A stretch of 5,199 bases of DNA, taken from positions 1 to 5,199 of the forward strand of contig JAPYWZ010000051.1 in NCBI GenBank assembly GCA_028276105.1, given 5' to 3'. Of the stretch, positions 5,038 through 5,199 are shown one piece after another. Source of the stretch: Microgenomates group bacterium (GTDB lineage Bacteria; Patescibacteriota; Microgenomatia; UBA1406; GWC2-37-13). Both the position numbers and the translations under genes were made by a program. The notes under the pieces were generated by a model, which saw only the letters and a program-made list of their open reading frames with translations, was not told the origin of the DNA and did no database searches. Positions within the stretch are counted from its first letter, which is position 1, and each line of letters opens with the position of its first letter.

Positions 5038-5199
5038 TTAAATTACTAACATCGCATCACCAAAAGAATAAAAACGAAAATCATTTTTAATTGCTATATT
5101 ATACAACTCAACCAAATGTTTTTTTGCTCCTTTATATTGTAAAAACGCCTCAACCAACATCATTAAAGATGACTTGGGTAAATGAAAATTAGTAATCAT
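5038..5199 (-). CDS. queA: S-adenosylmethionine:tRNA ribosyltransferase-isomerase, C-terminal end
   Basis: QueA adds the ribosyl moiety of S-adenosylmethionine to preQ1 at tRNA position 34 to form epoxyqueuosine, the step after Tgt. Only the last 53 residues and the TAA (5038-5040) are in the window; the gene continues beyond the right edge, so the ATG at 5199 is internal. The visible sequence begins ITNFHLPKSSLMMLVEAF, the conserved QueA motif, and ends RFYSFGDAMLVI, matching the family's usual C-terminus (Y/F-RF-SYGDAML). It lies 22 bp upstream of tgt on the same strand, the usual queA-tgt pairing, so the two are probably cotranscribed. Identification from these two end motifs is strong although the fragment is short. 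Confidence 0.93.
   Translation of the reverse strand: MITNFHLPKSSLMMLVEAFLQYKGAKKHLVELYNIAIKNDFRFYSFGDAMLVI

Overview
The window looks like chromosomal DNA from a small-genome bacterium of the Candidate Phyla Radiation (Patescibacteria), possibly a Microgenomates-type lineage. The grounds are AT-rich DNA (about two thirds A+T by eye), lysine/isoleucine-rich proteins, near absence of Shine-Dalgarno sequences, promoters that place the start codon at the transcription start, and low-complexity A/T repeats inside conserved housekeeping genes. The lineage is an inference from style, not from a marker phylogeny.

Layout, left to right. (1) The 3' part of fmt (+), methionyl-tRNA formyltransferase, cut by the left edge. 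(2) A convergent gene (-) for an AAA ATPase with a DUF4143-type C-terminus, driven by a near-consensus promoter whose -10 lies in a perfect 19-bp palindrome. (3) A self-contained cassette at 2317-3154: a 190-aa winged-helix plus Cas2-like (PaaX-type) protein (+), flanked on each side by a 102-bp unit built as 34-bp palindrome, 34-bp linker, 34-bp palindrome. (4) A four-helix membrane protein of unknown function (-) with its own promoter. (5) tgt (-) and, 22 bp upstream of it, the 3' end of queA (-), cut by the right edge. Together these two form a queuosine-tRNA modification operon.

How it fits together: fmt, tgt and queA are translation genes (initiator tRNA formylation and wobble-base modification). 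The ATPase and the Cas2-like cassette between fmt and the membrane gene look like accessory cargo. The promoter of the Cas2-like gene lies inside the flanking palindrome R2, so the protein may repress itself through those palindromes, or the palindromes may be the ends of a mobile unit.

The most notable observations are: (a) the duplicated 34+34+34 palindrome units around the Cas2-like gene; (b) arrays with a seven-base period inside fmt and tgt that stay in frame; (c) a 104-bp imperfect palindrome inserted in frame in a loop of Tgt; and (d) two promoters with exactly 6 nt between the -10 box and the ATG, which predicts leaderless mRNAs.
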